Shown: positions 43,622 through 53,308, counted from the first letter of the stretch. The stretch is 64,000 nucleotides of DNA from Streptomyces nitrosporeus (GCF_008704555.1 NZ_CP023702.1:3844001-3908000); one strand, 5' to 3'. The notes: a model not told the origin generated them from the sequence alone. Program-made: numbers and translations.

Positions 43622-45268
43622 TCAGGCCGGGTCGCCGGTGGAGACCTTCAGCTCGAAGTGGGCACCGCGCTCCGCCACGGCCGCGCCCGGTGACGGGAAC
43701 TGGCCGACCACCTGGTCCTCGGCGTAGGTGTTGCCCGGCTCCTCGATGATCTTGACGGTCCAGCCCGCGGCGTCCGCACATGCCTTCGCCGACAGGACGT
43801 CCTTGTAGACGAAGCTCGGAGCCGAGACCTTCGCCGGGTCGTTCGTGTCCTCCGAGGCGTTCGTGCACTTCTCGGGCTTCATGGTCCGGTTGCGCTCCGG
43901 CGGCTTGTGCTCGCCGGCCACGGCGGGCCCGCTCGTACCGGGGTCGTCGCCGCCCTTGCCGTCCTCGTCACCGCCCAGCGACAGCGCGGTGACCAGACCG
44001 CCCACGGCGAGCAGGGCCACCACGATCGACCCGACGATGACCGGCATGTTCCGCTTGGAACCGCTGTTACCGCCGCCCGTACCGCCCACGGTCTGCGGGG
44101 ACACCGTGTAGGGAGGCGGGGTCTGGTGCGCGAGGTGGGCGGGCGTGCCGTAGGGCTGGGGGGCCTGCGGGTAGCCGTAACCCGGGGCCGGGGACGGGGT
44201 GGGAGGTCCGTACGGGCCCGGCTGGTGGGTCTGGTGCTGGGGCTGCGGCTGGTAGGGCGTCTGCACGCCGTGCGGCGCGGGGGCGCTCTGGCCGACGGGC
44301 GGGAAGACGGCCGAACCCACCCCCGATCCGCTGTTCGCCGGCCCGCCGCCGCTGACGATCACCGGGGCGCCCGCGGGGCCTCCCGCGCTCAGCACCCGCG
44401 CGATCTCGTCCTGCATCGCCGCCGCGCTGGGGAAGCGCTCGTTCGGATTCTTCTTGAGGGCCCGGGCGACCAGCGCGTCCATCGCGGGCGTCACCGACCG
44501 GTTGATGCTGGACGGCGCGACCGGCTCCTCCTGCACATGCGCGTACGCGATGGCGAGCGGCGAGTCCGCGTCGAACGGGATGCGCCCGGTGAGGAGCTGG
44601 AACAGCATGATGCCGACCGAGTAGAGGTCGGACCGGGCGTCCACCCCGCGGCCCAGGGCCTGCTCGGGGGAGAGGTACTGCGGTGTGCCGACGACCATGC
44701 CGGTCTGCGTCATCGACGTGACGCCCGACTGCATGGCGCGGGCGATGCCGAAGTCCATGACCTTCACCACGCCGCGCCTGGTCATCATGACGTTGCCGGG
44801 CTTGATGTCGCGGTGGACCAGGCCCATCTCGTGGCTGGTCTCCAGCGCGGCGAGCACGTCGGCCGTCACCTTGAGCGCCTTGTCGGCCGGCATCGCGCCG
44901 TACTGCTGGATGTCCGCCTGGAGGACGGCGCCGAGCGGCTGCCCCTCGACGTACTCCATGACGATGTACGGCATCAGCGCGCCGCCGAGTTCGTCCTCAC
45001 CGGTGTCGAAGACCGAGACGATGTTGGTGTGCTGCAGCTTGGCGACGGCCTGGGCCTCGCGCCGGAAGCGCTCGCGGAAGGACTGCTCGCGGCCGAGCTC
45101 CGTGTGCAGGGTCTTGATGGCGACCTGGCGGTCCAGCGCGGTGTCGTACGCCAGGTAGACGGAGGCCATGCCGCCCTCGCCGAGCAGGTCACGCAGCTGG
45201 TAGCGTCCGCCGGCGACGGAGCCGCCCGCGTAGCGACCCTGTGCGCCGTGTACGCCGTCCTGGCTCAT
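43622..45268 (-). CDS. Membrane Ser/Thr protein kinase with PASTA domain
   Basis: The 548-residue protein has an N-terminal Hanks-type kinase domain (GEGGMASVYLAYD, VHRDIKPGN, DFGIARA, GTPQYLSPEQ), a Pro/Gln-rich juxtamembrane region, one membrane helix (VIVGSIVVALLAVGGLVTAL, about 430-449) and one extracellular PASTA domain. PASTA domains sense peptidoglycan fragments. The single PASTA contrasts with the four of PknB. It is divergent from another kinase gene, about 300 bp apart. Confidence 0.92.
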   Translation of the reverse strand: MSQDGVHGAQGRYAGGSVAGGRYQLRDLLGEGGMASVYLAYDTALDRQVAIKTLHTELGREQSFRERFRREAQAVAKLQHTNIVSVFDTGEDELGGALMPYIVMEYVEGQPLGAVLQADIQQYGAMPADKALKVTADVLAALETSHEMGLVHRDIKPGNVMMTRRGVVKVMDFGIARAMQSGVTSMTQTGMVVGTPQYLSPEQALGRGVDARSDLYSVGIMLFQLLTGRIPFDADSPLAIAYAHVQEEPVAPSSINRSVTPAMDALVARALKKNPNERFPSAAAMQDEIARVLSAGGPAGAPVIVSGGGPANSGSGVGSAVFPPVGQSAPAPHGVQTPYQPQPQHQTHQPGPYGPPTPSPAPGYGYPQAPQPYGTPAHLAHQTPPPYTVSPQTVGGTGGGNSGSKRNMPVIVGSIVVALLAVGGLVTALSLGGDEDGKGGDDPGTSGPAVAGEHKPPERNRTMKPEKCTNASEDTNDPAKVSAPSFVYKDVLSAKACADAAGWTVKIIEEPGNTYAEDQVVGQFPSPGAAVAERGAHFELKVSTGDPA

Positions 45269-45566
45269 GACTTGCCATCCCCCTGGGCGCCCGCGGACGC
45301 GGTGATCCTGATCCCTGATTACGGGCCAAGTCTGCCCCAGGGGTACGACACGTCAAGCCGGGTGCCCGTTCCGTGACCCTACGCACAGGAAGCGTCTCGG
45401 AAGCGTTACAGGAAAACCACCGGATTTGCGTGGTCGGCGCGCCAGCCGATTGGATGGCCCGTCCCTCTCGGAACCGGTGTGCGGGCCGAAGGCTGTAGCG
45501 TGACGTGGCAATGCAGCACACCGTGAGAACCCGCGGACGCGCGGACAGATACGACGGCGAGGACTG
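45269..45566. promoter_or_regulatory. Divergent spacer between two kinase genes
   Basis: The 298-bp region must carry both kinase promoters. It includes a relatively AT-rich part around 45396-45430 and a GTAGCGTGA stretch near 45495 that could hold a -10 element. No gene or clear operator is seen. Confidence 0.4.
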
Positions 45567-47195
45567 ATGGCACCCGAACCCGAAGCAAACGGCGGCGGAG
45601 TTCCGGATGGCACCGACTCCTGGGGCGTCGGAGGTGTGGTCGGAGACGGCCGTTACCGCATGACCCACCGCCTCGGACGAGGCGGAATGGCCGAGGTGTA
45701 CGCCGCGGAGGACGTGCGTCTGGGACGTACGGTCGCGGTGAAACTGCTCCGTTCCGATCTCGCCGAGGACCCGGTCTCCAAGGCCCGGTTCACGCGTGAG
45801 GCACAGTCGGTCGCGGGCCTCAACCACCATGCGATCGTCGCCGTGTACGACTCCGGTGAAGACGTCGTGGGCGGCGCGACCGTTCCGTACATCGTGATGG
45901 AACTGGTCGAGGGGCGCACCATCCGCGACCTGCTGATCAGCGCCGAGGCCCCGCCGCCCGAGCAGGCCCTGATCATCGTGTCGGGGGTGCTGGAGGCCCT
46001 CGCCTACTCGCACCAGCACGGCATCGTGCACCGTGACATCAAGCCGGCGAACGTGATCATCACGAACTCCGGTGCCGTCAAGGTGATGGACTTCGGTATC
46101 GCCCGCGCCCTGCACGGCGCGCAGTCGACGATGACGCAGACCGGCATGGTCATGGGCACGCCCCAGTACCTCTCCCCGGAGCAGGCGCTCGGCAAGGCCG
46201 TCGACCACCGTTCCGACCTCTACGCCACCGGCTGCCTGCTCTACGAACTCCTCGCGATGCGGCCGCCGTTCACCGGTGAGACACCGCTGTCCGTGGTGTA
46301 CCAGCACGTCCAGGACACCCCGGTCCCGCCGTCCCACGTCTACGAGCCCGTGCCCCCGGAGCTGGACGGTCTCGTCATGCGTTCCCTCGCGAAGGAGCCG
46401 GACGACCGGTTCCAGAGCGCGGAGGAGATGCGCGGTCTCGTCCAGTACGCCCTGCAGATGCTCCAGGTCCAGGGCGGGCACACCGGGGCGTGGAACACCG
46501 GCCCGGTGATGGCCAACGACGGCGGTCACACCACGGCGATGCCCCTCGGCGGCGCTACGACGGCGATGGCGCACCCGATGCACGGGGACACCTCGCAGGG
46601 GCCGATCCTGCCGCCCATGAACCCTGAGGACGGGGCCTACGCGGGCGGCCACCACAACGGTGGCGGGCGCGGGAAGATGTGGCTGTTCGTCCTGCTCGCG
46701 CTCATCGCGATCGGCGCGGGGGTCGCCTTCGCCGTGAAGGCGACCAATGACGAGGACCCGGGGAAGAAGACTCCGCCGAGTCCCACCACCTCGGTGTCGC
46801 CGTCCCCGGAGAAGTCCTCGAAGGAGCCGTCGGACGAGCCGACGGACGAGGAGTCCGAGGCCCCGGAGAACTCCACGGGCGACCAGAACTGGCAGCCCAG
46901 CCAGCCGTCCTGGACCCCGTCCGACACCCCGACCTGGCCGACCCAGGACCCGTCGGTGACCCCGTCGTCGCCTGCCCCGGGCACCAGCGAGGGCAACGGT
47001 ACGGCGACCGAGGGCGGCACCGGCGACGACGGGGGGTCGGACACCGAGGGCGGTGGCGACGACGACGGCGACGACACCGGGGCGACCACCGAGGGCAGCG
47101 CGGACGTCGGGGGCGGCGACAGCAGCGGTACCGCCGCGGGTGCCGCAGCGGGCGCGGCGGCCGGCACCACCACGACGGGCAGCACCACCCCGTAG
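45567..47195 (+). CDS. Membrane Ser/Thr protein kinase with low-complexity extracellular tail
   Basis: The 542-residue protein has a Hanks-type kinase domain (GRGGMAEVYAAED, VHRDIKPAN, DFGIARAL, GTPQYLSPEQ), a juxtamembrane region, one membrane helix (MWLFVLLALIAIGAGVAFAV, about 371-390) and a Ser/Thr/Pro/Gly/Asp-rich extracellular tail without PASTA domains. The tail could span the wall or be glycosylated. ATG 45567 follows GAGGA. It is probably a paralogue of the divergent PASTA kinase. Confidence 0.92.
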   Translation: MAPEPEANGGGVPDGTDSWGVGGVVGDGRYRMTHRLGRGGMAEVYAAEDVRLGRTVAVKLLRSDLAEDPVSKARFTREAQSVAGLNHHAIVAVYDSGEDVVGGATVPYIVMELVEGRTIRDLLISAEAPPPEQALIIVSGVLEALAYSHQHGIVHRDIKPANVIITNSGAVKVMDFGIARALHGAQSTMTQTGMVMGTPQYLSPEQALGKAVDHRSDLYATGCLLYELLAMRPPFTGETPLSVVYQHVQDTPVPPSHVYEPVPPELDGLVMRSLAKEPDDRFQSAEEMRGLVQYALQMLQVQGGHTGAWNTGPVMANDGGHTTAMPLGGATTAMAHPMHGDTSQGPILPPMNPEDGAYAGGHHNGGGRGKMWLFVLLALIAIGAGVAFAVKATNDEDPGKKTPPSPTTSVSPSPEKSSKEPSDEPTDEESEAPENSTGDQNWQPSQPSWTPSDTPTWPTQDPSVTPSSPAPGTSEGNGTATEGGTGDDGGSDTEGGGDDDGDDTGATTEGSADVGGGDSSGTAAGAAAGAAAGTTTTGSTTP

Positions 47196-47307
47196 CCGCT
47201 GCGGGCCGCCACGTGCGGGGCGGCACGAGGGGCGTGACACGAGGGGCGTCACGGGGACCGTCACACGGCCGCACACCGCTGTGATCCCGTGGCGGGCCTC
47301 GGAGTCC

Positions 47308-48369
47308 CTACCCCGTGAAGGCCTCGCTGACCGTCTCGTACTCGCGCGTCCACCACACCGCCAGGGCCGACACCGCAGGGAACTGCGGGTCGGCCCTGCG
47401 GTCGTGCAGGCGGTAGCGCCAGCGGAGTATCCAGAAATCGTTCAGCCGCTCCCACCACACCCGGTGCACGGCAGCGGCCAGTTCGGCCGCCGAGGCCCCG
47501 GCCGAGCGCCGGTAGGCGCGCGCGTAGGCCCGGACCTTCTCCAGGGCCAGTTCGCCGCCCGGCCGGACGAAGAAGATCGCAGCCGCCCGTACCGCCTCCT
47601 CCGCCCGGGGCTGCACGCCGAGCCGGTCCCAGTCCACGATCGCCACCGGGTCGGGCCCCCGGTACAGCAGGTTCAGCGGATGGAAGTCCCCGTGCACCCA
47701 GCCCCGGGCGGGCTCGCCGGGGGTGGGCGGGCGGCGGTGCGCGTGCTGTTCGAGCAGGGCACGGCGTTCCACCAGGCGGTGCACGGCGAGTTCGTCGAAG
47801 GCGTCCCGGGGGCCCGTGCCCGGCGCGGACGCCGACGCCAGCAGGTCGTCGATCAGCTCGAACGTCTCGGCGGGGTCGGGGCTCTGGGCCCGTACCGGCG
47901 GTGGCGGCGCCGCCTCCATGACCTGCTCCAGACCGGTGTGTACGGCACCGAGTAACGCCCCCAGCCGCCGGGACTGGGCGGTCGTGAGCTGGGTGCCGTC
48001 CCGGTGGAGGCCGTCCACCCAGGGATGCAGGGCGTAGCGCCGGCCGTCGATGACCGTCACCGTGTCACCGTCCGTGTCCGCGAGGGGCGGCGCGACGGGG
48101 ACCCCCAGGGAGTGCAGCTGCTGGGTCGCCCGGTGCTGCCGGACGATCGTGGCGTGGTCGCCGCTCGCGTCGTCGAGGTGGTGCTTGTCGAGGTGGTGCT
48201 TGAGGAAGTACGTACCCCGGGTCGTGGAGACCCGGTAGCCGTGGTTGAGCAGCCCTTTGGTGAGCGGTTCGCAGGCGAGCGGCTCGCCGGTACGGGGGTA
48301 GCGGCGCAGCACCTCGCCGACAGGAGGAACAGGTGGAAATGTCACAGATGAGCGCAGCACCCGCCACAT
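47308..48369 (-). CDS. Aminoglycoside phosphotransferase-family (APH) kinase
   Basis: The 353-residue protein has the APH-family motifs HGDFHPLNLL (catalytic Asp and Asn) and VDWDRLG (metal-binding Asp), and an N-lobe with YFLKHHLDKHHLDDA. The Lys of the N-lobe lies in a 15-bp tandem duplication. Close relatives are often annotated as choline, homoserine or antibiotic kinases. The substrate is not known. ATG 48369 is the first good start, but the ribosome site is weak. Confidence 0.82.
   Translation of the reverse strand: MWRVLRSSVTFPPVPPVGEVLRRYPRTGEPLACEPLTKGLLNHGYRVSTTRGTYFLKHHLDKHHLDDASGDHATIVRQHRATQQLHSLGVPVAPPLADTDGDTVTVIDGRRYALHPWVDGLHRDGTQLTTAQSRRLGALLGAVHTGLEQVMEAAPPPPVRAQSPDPAETFELIDDLLASASAPGTGPRDAFDELAVHRLVERRALLEQHAHRRPPTPGEPARGWVHGDFHPLNLLYRGPDPVAIVDWDRLGVQPRAEEAVRAAAIFFVRPGGELALEKVRAYARAYRRSAGASAAELAAAVHRVWWERLNDFWILRWRYRLHDRRADPQFPAVSALAVWWTREYETVSEAFTG
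48172..48201 (-). repeat. 15-bp in-frame tandem duplication in the APH kinase gene
   Basis: GTCGAGGTGGTGCTT occurs twice without change at 48172-48186 and 48187-48201 and duplicates KHHLD in the N-lobe. Confidence 0.95.
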
Positions 48370-48476
48370 GTTAGGTGGCTCTGCGTGGCCGGTTTTACGG
48401 ACTTGCGTCCAGGGTCGAAGTGTGCATACGCACTACATGCGGTTCCGGGCGCACGTATACCGGATCGAAGGGTTCG

Positions 48477-48636
48477 CCGTTCACCACCGCCGGAACAGGC
48501 TCGGGCCGTTCACCACCGCCGGAACGGGCCCGGGGAGCGCGCGCCGGGCGCGGGCGGCGCGGGCGCGGGCAGGACGGGCGGAGCCGACGGGCCGGACGGG
48601 CCGACGGGCCGGACGGGCCGACGGGCCGGACGGGCC
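48477..48636. repeat. Tandem repeats in the APH-response regulator spacer
   Basis: A 20-bp sequence, CCGTTCACCACCGCCGGAAC, is present at 48477-48496 and 48506-48525. Then a 17-bp unit, GACGGGCCGGACGGGCC, repeats three times perfectly at 48586-48636. The 335-bp spacer (48370-48704) holds no gene. Confidence 0.93.
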
Positions 48637-48704
48637 GCAGAGCGCCGGAGCCGTCCGGCCCGCCGCCCGTGAGGAGGCCGGAGCCCCCGGCGGCCCGGAC
48701 CGCG

Positions 48705-49361
48705 TCAGCGCTTCTCGGCCTGGAGCCGTGCCACGTACGCCGCCGCCTGCGACCGGCGTTCCATCCCCAGCTTGGACAGCAGGCTGGAGACGTAGTTCTT
48801 GATGGTCTTCTCGGCGAGGTGCAGCCGCTCGCCGATGGCCCGGTTGGTCAGCCCCTCCCCGATGAGGTCGAGGATCCTGCGCTCCTGGTCCGTCAGACCG
48901 GCCAGCCGCTCGTCGCCGCTGCTCTTGCCCTCCCGGAGCCGTTCCAGCACCCGCGCGGTCGCGGCCGGGTCGAGGAGCGACTTGCCGGCCGCGACGTCGC
49001 GTACGGCGTTCAGCAGTTCGCTGCCGCGGATCGCCTTGAGGACGTACCCCGAGGCACCCGCCATGATCGCGTCGAAGAGGGCCTCGTCGTCGGCGTACGA
49101 GGTGAGCATCAGGCACTTGATGCTCTCGTCCTGCGAACGGACCTCACGGCAGACCTCCACCCCGCTGCCGTCCGGAAGCCGCACGTCGAGAACGGCGACA
49201 TCCGGCCGCGTCGCGGGGATCCGGGCGAGCGCGTCCGCGGCGGTGCCGGCCTCGCCGACCACCTCGATGTCCTCTTCGACGGACAGCAGCTCATGGACCC
49301 CGCGACGGACGACCTCGTGGTCGTCGAGAAGGAATACAGTGATTTTTCCGTCTTCACGCAC
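48705..49361 (-). CDS. NarL/DevR-type response regulator
   Basis: The 218-residue protein has an intact receiver domain (FLLDDHEVVRRGV, phosphoacceptor Asp in VAVLDVRLPDG, Lys in YVLKAIRG) and a LuxR helix-turn-helix (LTDQERRILDLIGEGLTNRAIGERLHLAEKTIKNYVSSLLSKL). It resembles DevR/DosR of actinobacteria. No sensor kinase gene is adjacent. It is divergent from the second keto-acid dehydrogenase operon, 346 bp away. GTG 49361 is chosen as the start of the conserved domain; the ribosome site is poor. Confidence 0.9.
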   Translation of the reverse strand: MREDGKITVFLLDDHEVVRRGVHELLSVEEDIEVVGEAGTAADALARIPATRPDVAVLDVRLPDGSGVEVCREVRSQDESIKCLMLTSYADDEALFDAIMAGASGYVLKAIRGSELLNAVRDVAAGKSLLDPAATARVLERLREGKSSGDERLAGLTDQERRILDLIGEGLTNRAIGERLHLAEKTIKNYVSSLLSKLGMERRSQAAAYVARLQAEKR

Positions 49362-49460
49362 AAAGGAAGTCTCACACACTCCTTTACCGCCTGCCCTTCC
49401 CTGGCGGTGTCGGCCGGGATAACGTGCCGTTGTTCCGGCGGCCCGGAGCCCGTTGTCAGC

Positions 49461-49531
49461 CCTGTGACCAGCAGGAGTTCGCATTTTTGCGCGATTTACT
49501 TGGAAATCCAAGCAAAATCGCAGGTCACAGG
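49461..49531. promoter_or_regulatory. Nested inverted repeats upstream of the second bkd operon
   Basis: In the 49362-49707 spacer, CCTGTGACC (49461-49469) pairs with GGTCACAGG (49523-49531). Inside it, GCGATTT (49491-49497) pairs with AAATCGC (49515-49521) around CTTGGA-AA-TCCAAG (49499-49512). The AT-rich core suits an operator, possibly of BkdR or the divergent response regulator. Confidence 0.55.
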
Positions 49532-49707
49532 GTGTTTCGCAGTTATGCGATGCACTGGGTAACGTGCATATTGCAGGGCGCTCGCCGGGGCACCTGTCAC
49601 GCCTGTTCCCGGCCGAGCGGCACCCACCCCGTGCACGGGTCCGGACACAGGCGAGCCGCACTGGTTCCCGGCCAACCCGGGGGCCGGACCGACGGAGGAG
49701 CACGCAC

Positions 49708-50856
49708 GTGACCGTGGAGAGCACTGCCGCGCGCAAACCGCGACGCAGCAGCAGGCGCACCAGCGCCGCGAAGACAGCCATGAGTTCCGAGCCCCAGCTG
49801 GTGCAGCTGCTGACGCCGGAAGGCGAGCGCGTCGAGCACCCGGAGTACGGGATCGACCTGAGCGGCGAGGAACTGCGCGGCCTGTACCGCGACATGGTCC
49901 TGACCCGCCGTTTCGACGCCGAGGCCACCGCGCTCCAGCGTCAGGGCGAGCTGGGTCTGTGGGCGTCCCTGCTGGGCCAGGAGGCGGCGCAGATCGGCTC
50001 CGGCCGCGCCCTGCGCGACGACGACTACGTCTTCCCGACCTACCGTGAGCACGGTGTGGCCTGGTGCCGCGGGGTCGACCCCACCAACCTGCTCGGGATG
50101 TTCCGTGGCGTGAACCACGGCGGCTGGGACCCGAACAGCAACAACTTCCACCTGTACACGATCGTCATCGGCTCGCAGACCCTGCACGCCACCGGCTACG
50201 CCATGGGCGTCGCCAAGGACGGCGCGGACTCGGCCGTGATCGCGTACTTCGGTGACGGCGCCTCCAGCCAGGGGGACGTCGCGGAGTCCTTCACCTTCTC
50301 CGCCGTCTACAACGCCCCCGTGGTCTTCTTCTGCCAGAACAACCAGTGGGCCATCTCCGAACCGACCGAGAAGCAGACCCGAGTGCCGCTCTACCAGCGC
50401 GCACAGGGTTACGGCTTCCCTGGTGTCCGGGTCGACGGCAACGACGTACTGGCGTGCCTGGCGGTCACCAAGGCGGCTCTGGAGCGTGCCCGCCGCGGCG
50501 AGGGGCCCACCCTCGTCGAGGCGTTCACCTACCGGATGGGCGCGCACACCACCTCCGACGACCCGACCAAGTACCGGGCGGACGAGGAGACGGCGGCATG
50601 GGAGGCGAAGGACCCGATCCTGCGGCTCCGCACGTACCTGGAGAAGCAGGAACTCGCCGACGCGGCGTACTTCACCGCGCTGGACGAGGAGAGCGAGGCC
50701 CTCGGCAAGCGGGTGCGCGAGGCCGTACGGTCCATGCCCGACCCGGAACGGCTGGCCATCTTCGACCACGCCTACGCGGACGGCAATCCCCTTGTCGACG
50801 AGGAGCGTGCCCAGTTCGCCGCCTACCAGGCATCGTTCGCCGAGGAGGGCAACTAG
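49708..50856 (+). CDS. bkdA2: 2-keto acid dehydrogenase E1 alpha subunit, second locus
   Basis: The 382-residue protein has the thiamine diphosphate motif GDGASSQGD...N and YRMGAHTTSDDPTKYR. GTG 49708 follows CGGAGGAG. An Arg/Lys/Ser-rich N-terminal stretch of about 25 residues precedes the fold. It is closer in length and order to bkdFGH or bkdA2B2C2 of other streptomycetes. Pyruvate dehydrogenase activity cannot be excluded, but Streptomyces usually has an AceE-type E1 for pyruvate. Confidence 0.9.
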   Translation: MTVESTAARKPRRSSRRTSAAKTAMSSEPQLVQLLTPEGERVEHPEYGIDLSGEELRGLYRDMVLTRRFDAEATALQRQGELGLWASLLGQEAAQIGSGRALRDDDYVFPTYREHGVAWCRGVDPTNLLGMFRGVNHGGWDPNSNNFHLYTIVIGSQTLHATGYAMGVAKDGADSAVIAYFGDGASSQGDVAESFTFSAVYNAPVVFFCQNNQWAISEPTEKQTRVPLYQRAQGYGFPGVRVDGNDVLACLAVTKAALERARRGEGPTLVEAFTYRMGAHTTSDDPTKYRADEETAAWEAKDPILRLRTYLEKQELADAAYFTALDEESEALGKRVREAVRSMPDPERLAIFDHAYADGNPLVDEERAQFAAYQASFAEEGN

Positions 50857-50858
50857 CC

Positions 50859-51839
50859 ATGGCCGCCCAGAAAATGTCCATCGCCAAGGCGCTCAACGAG
50901 TCGCTGCGCACGGCGCTGGAGAACGACCCCAAGGTCCTCGTCATGGGTGAGGACGTCGGCAAGCTCGGCGGGGTCTTCCGCATCACCGACGGCCTCCAGA
51001 AGGACTTCGGCGAGGGCCGGGTCATCGACACCCCGCTCGCCGAGTCCGGCATCGTCGGCACGGCGATCGGCCTGGCCCTGCGCGGGTACCGCCCGGTGGT
51101 CGAGATCCAGTTCGACGGCTTCGTCTTCCCGGCGTACGACCAGATCGTCACGCAGCTCGCCAAGATGCACGCCCGTGCGCTCGGCAAGATCAAGCTGCCC
51201 GTCGTCATCCGTATCCCCTACGGCGGCGGCATCGGGGCGGTCGAGCACCACAGCGAGTCGCCCGAGGCCCTCTTCGCCCACGTGGCCGGGCTGAAGGTCG
51301 TCTCCCCGTCCAACGCGAGCGACGCCTACTGGATGATGCAGCAGGCCGTGCAGAGCGACGACCCGATCATCTTCTTCGAGCCGAAGCGGCGCTACTGGGA
51401 CAAGGGCGAGGTGGACACCGAGGCCATCCCCGGCTCGCTGCACAGCGCCTCCGTCGCCCGCGAGGGCACCGACCTGACGCTCGTCGCCTACGGCCCGATG
51501 GTGAAGGTCTGCCTGGAGGCCGCCGCGGCCGCCCAGGAGGAGGGCAAGTCGCTGGAGGTCCTGGACCTGCGGTCGATGTCCCCGATCGACTTCGACGCCG
51601 TCCAGGCATCGGTCGAGAAGACCGGCCGGCTGGTGGTCGTCCACGAGGCACCCGTCTTCTACGGCTCCGGGGCCGAGATCGCGGCCCGGATCACCGAGCG
51701 CTGCTTCTACCACCTCGAATCACCCGTGCTGCGGGTCGGCGGCTACCACGCCCCGTACCCGCCGGCCCGGCTGGAGGACGAGTACCTGCCCGGCCTGGAC
51801 CGGGTGCTCGACGCCGTCGACCGCTCGCTGGCGTACTGA
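50859..51839 (+). CDS. bkdB2: 2-keto acid dehydrogenase E1 beta subunit, second locus
   Basis: The 326-residue protein has GEDVGKLGGVFRIT, IPYGGGIGAVEHHSES and a transketolase C-terminal domain, and aligns by eye along its length with the bkdB product encoded at 34264. ATG 50859 is two bases after the preceding stop, with GAGGAGGG upstream. It forms E1 with the alpha subunit. Confidence 0.92.
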   Translation: MAAQKMSIAKALNESLRTALENDPKVLVMGEDVGKLGGVFRITDGLQKDFGEGRVIDTPLAESGIVGTAIGLALRGYRPVVEIQFDGFVFPAYDQIVTQLAKMHARALGKIKLPVVIRIPYGGGIGAVEHHSESPEALFAHVAGLKVVSPSNASDAYWMMQQAVQSDDPIIFFEPKRRYWDKGEVDTEAIPGSLHSASVAREGTDLTLVAYGPMVKVCLEAAAAAQEEGKSLEVLDLRSMSPIDFDAVQASVEKTGRLVVVHEAPVFYGSGAEIAARITERCFYHLESPVLRVGGYHAPYPPARLEDEYLPGLDRVLDAVDRSLAY

Positions 51840-51853
51840 GAAGGAGAGGGTCC

Positions 51854-53308
51854 GTGACGACGATGACCGAGACGTCTGCCCGCTTCCGTGAGTTCAAGAT
51901 GCCCGACGTGGGCGAGGGACTGACCGAGGCGGAGATCCTCAAGTGGTACGTCCAGCCCGGTGACTCCGTCACCGACGGCCAGGTGGTGTGCGAGGTGGAG
52001 ACCGCCAAGGCCGCGGTCGAGCTGCCGATCCCGTTCGACGGGGTGGTGCACGAGCTGCGCTTCCCCGAGGGCACGACCGTCGATGTCGGCCAGGTGATCA
52101 TCACGGTCGACGTGGCGCCCGGCAGCGGTGACGCCCCGGCCCCCGCCCCGCCGGCGCAGGAGCCCGTCGGGGAGCCCGAGCCGGAGGCCCCCAAGGGCCG
52201 CCAGCCGGTGCTCGTCGGCTACGGCGTGGCGGAGTCCTCCACCAAGCGCCGCGCCCGCAAGGGCGCCGCGGTGCCCGGCCCGGCCGCCGCCGCGGTCCAG
52301 GCGGAGCTCAACGGCCACGCGGCCGCCGTGCCTCCCGCCGCCCCGGCGGCCCCGGCCGCCCCGGTTTCCGCGGCCTCCCCCGCCGATGGCTCCCGGCCGC
52401 TGGCCAAGCCGCCGGTGCGCAAGCTGGCCAAGGACCTCGGGATCGACCTCGCCACCGTCACCCCCACCGGGGAGGGCGGCGTCATCACCCGCGAGGACGT
52501 CCACGCGGCAGCCGCCCCGGCCGCCGCCGAGGCACCCGCCGCACCCGCGCCGGCCGCCGCCCCGGAGACCGCCGAGGCCCCCGCGGCCGCTCCGGTGGCC
52601 ACGGGCGCCCGGGAGACCCGTATCCCGGTCAAGGGCGTGCGCAAGGCCATCGCGCAGGCCATGGTCGGCAGCGCCTTCACCGCACCGCACGTCACCGAGT
52701 TCGTCACCGTGGACGTGACGCGCACGATGAAGCTGGTGGCGGAGCTCAAGGAGGACAAGGACATGGCGGGGGTGCGGGTCAACCCGCTCCTGATCATCGC
52801 CAAGGCCCTGCTGGTCGCCATCAAGCGCAACCCGGAGGTCAACGCCGCCTGGGACGAGGCGTCCCAGGAGATCGTCCAGAAGCACTACGTCAACCTGGGC
52901 ATCGCCGCGGCCACCCCGCGCGGTCTGATCGTGCCGAACATCAAGGACGCACACGACAAGACCCTGCCCCAGCTGGCCGAGGCCCTGGGCGAGCTGGTCG
53001 CCACGGCCCGTGAGGGCCGGACCTCCCCGGCCGCCATGGCCGGCGGCACGGTGACCATCACCAACGTCGGCGTCTTCGGTGTCGACACCGGTACGCCGAT
53101 CCTCAACCCGGACGAGTCCGCGATCCTCGCGGTCGGGGCCATCAAGCTCCAGCCCTGGGTCCACAAGGGCAAGGTGAAGCCCCGTCAGGTGACCACCCTG
53201 GCCCTGTCGTTCGACCACCGGCTGGTCGACGGCGAGCTCGGCTCCAAGGTCCTCGCGGACGTCGCGGCGATCCTGGAACAGCCCAAGCGGCTGATCACCT
53301 GGGCGTAA
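51854..53308 (+). CDS. bkdC2: 2-keto acid dehydrogenase E2 subunit, second locus
   Basis: The 484-residue protein has one lipoyl domain (lipoyl-Lys in VETAKAAVEL), an Ala/Pro-rich linker, an E3-binding domain (PPVRKLAKDLGIDL) and the catalytic domain ending FDHRLVDG. GTG 51854 follows AAGGAGAGG. Its 3' end overlaps the convergent ATP-binding protein gene by 14 bp, and a strong hairpin follows within that gene. Confidence 0.93.
   Translation: MTTMTETSARFREFKMPDVGEGLTEAEILKWYVQPGDSVTDGQVVCEVETAKAAVELPIPFDGVVHELRFPEGTTVDVGQVIITVDVAPGSGDAPAPAPPAQEPVGEPEPEAPKGRQPVLVGYGVAESSTKRRARKGAAVPGPAAAAVQAELNGHAAAVPPAAPAAPAAPVSAASPADGSRPLAKPPVRKLAKDLGIDLATVTPTGEGGVITREDVHAAAAPAAAEAPAAPAPAAAPETAEAPAAAPVATGARETRIPVKGVRKAIAQAMVGSAFTAPHVTEFVTVDVTRTMKLVAELKEDKDMAGVRVNPLLIIAKALLVAIKRNPEVNAAWDEASQEIVQKHYVNLGIAAATPRGLIVPNIKDAHDKTLPQLAEALGELVATAREGRTSPAAMAGGTVTITNVGVFGVDTGTPILNPDESAILAVGAIKLQPWVHKGKVKPRQVTTLALSFDHRLVDGELGSKVLADVAAILEQPKRLITWA

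Noticed and set aside
48375..49562. Plus-strand open frame opposite the response regulator
   Set aside because: Antisense to a complete receiver-LuxR gene and begins within tandem repeats.
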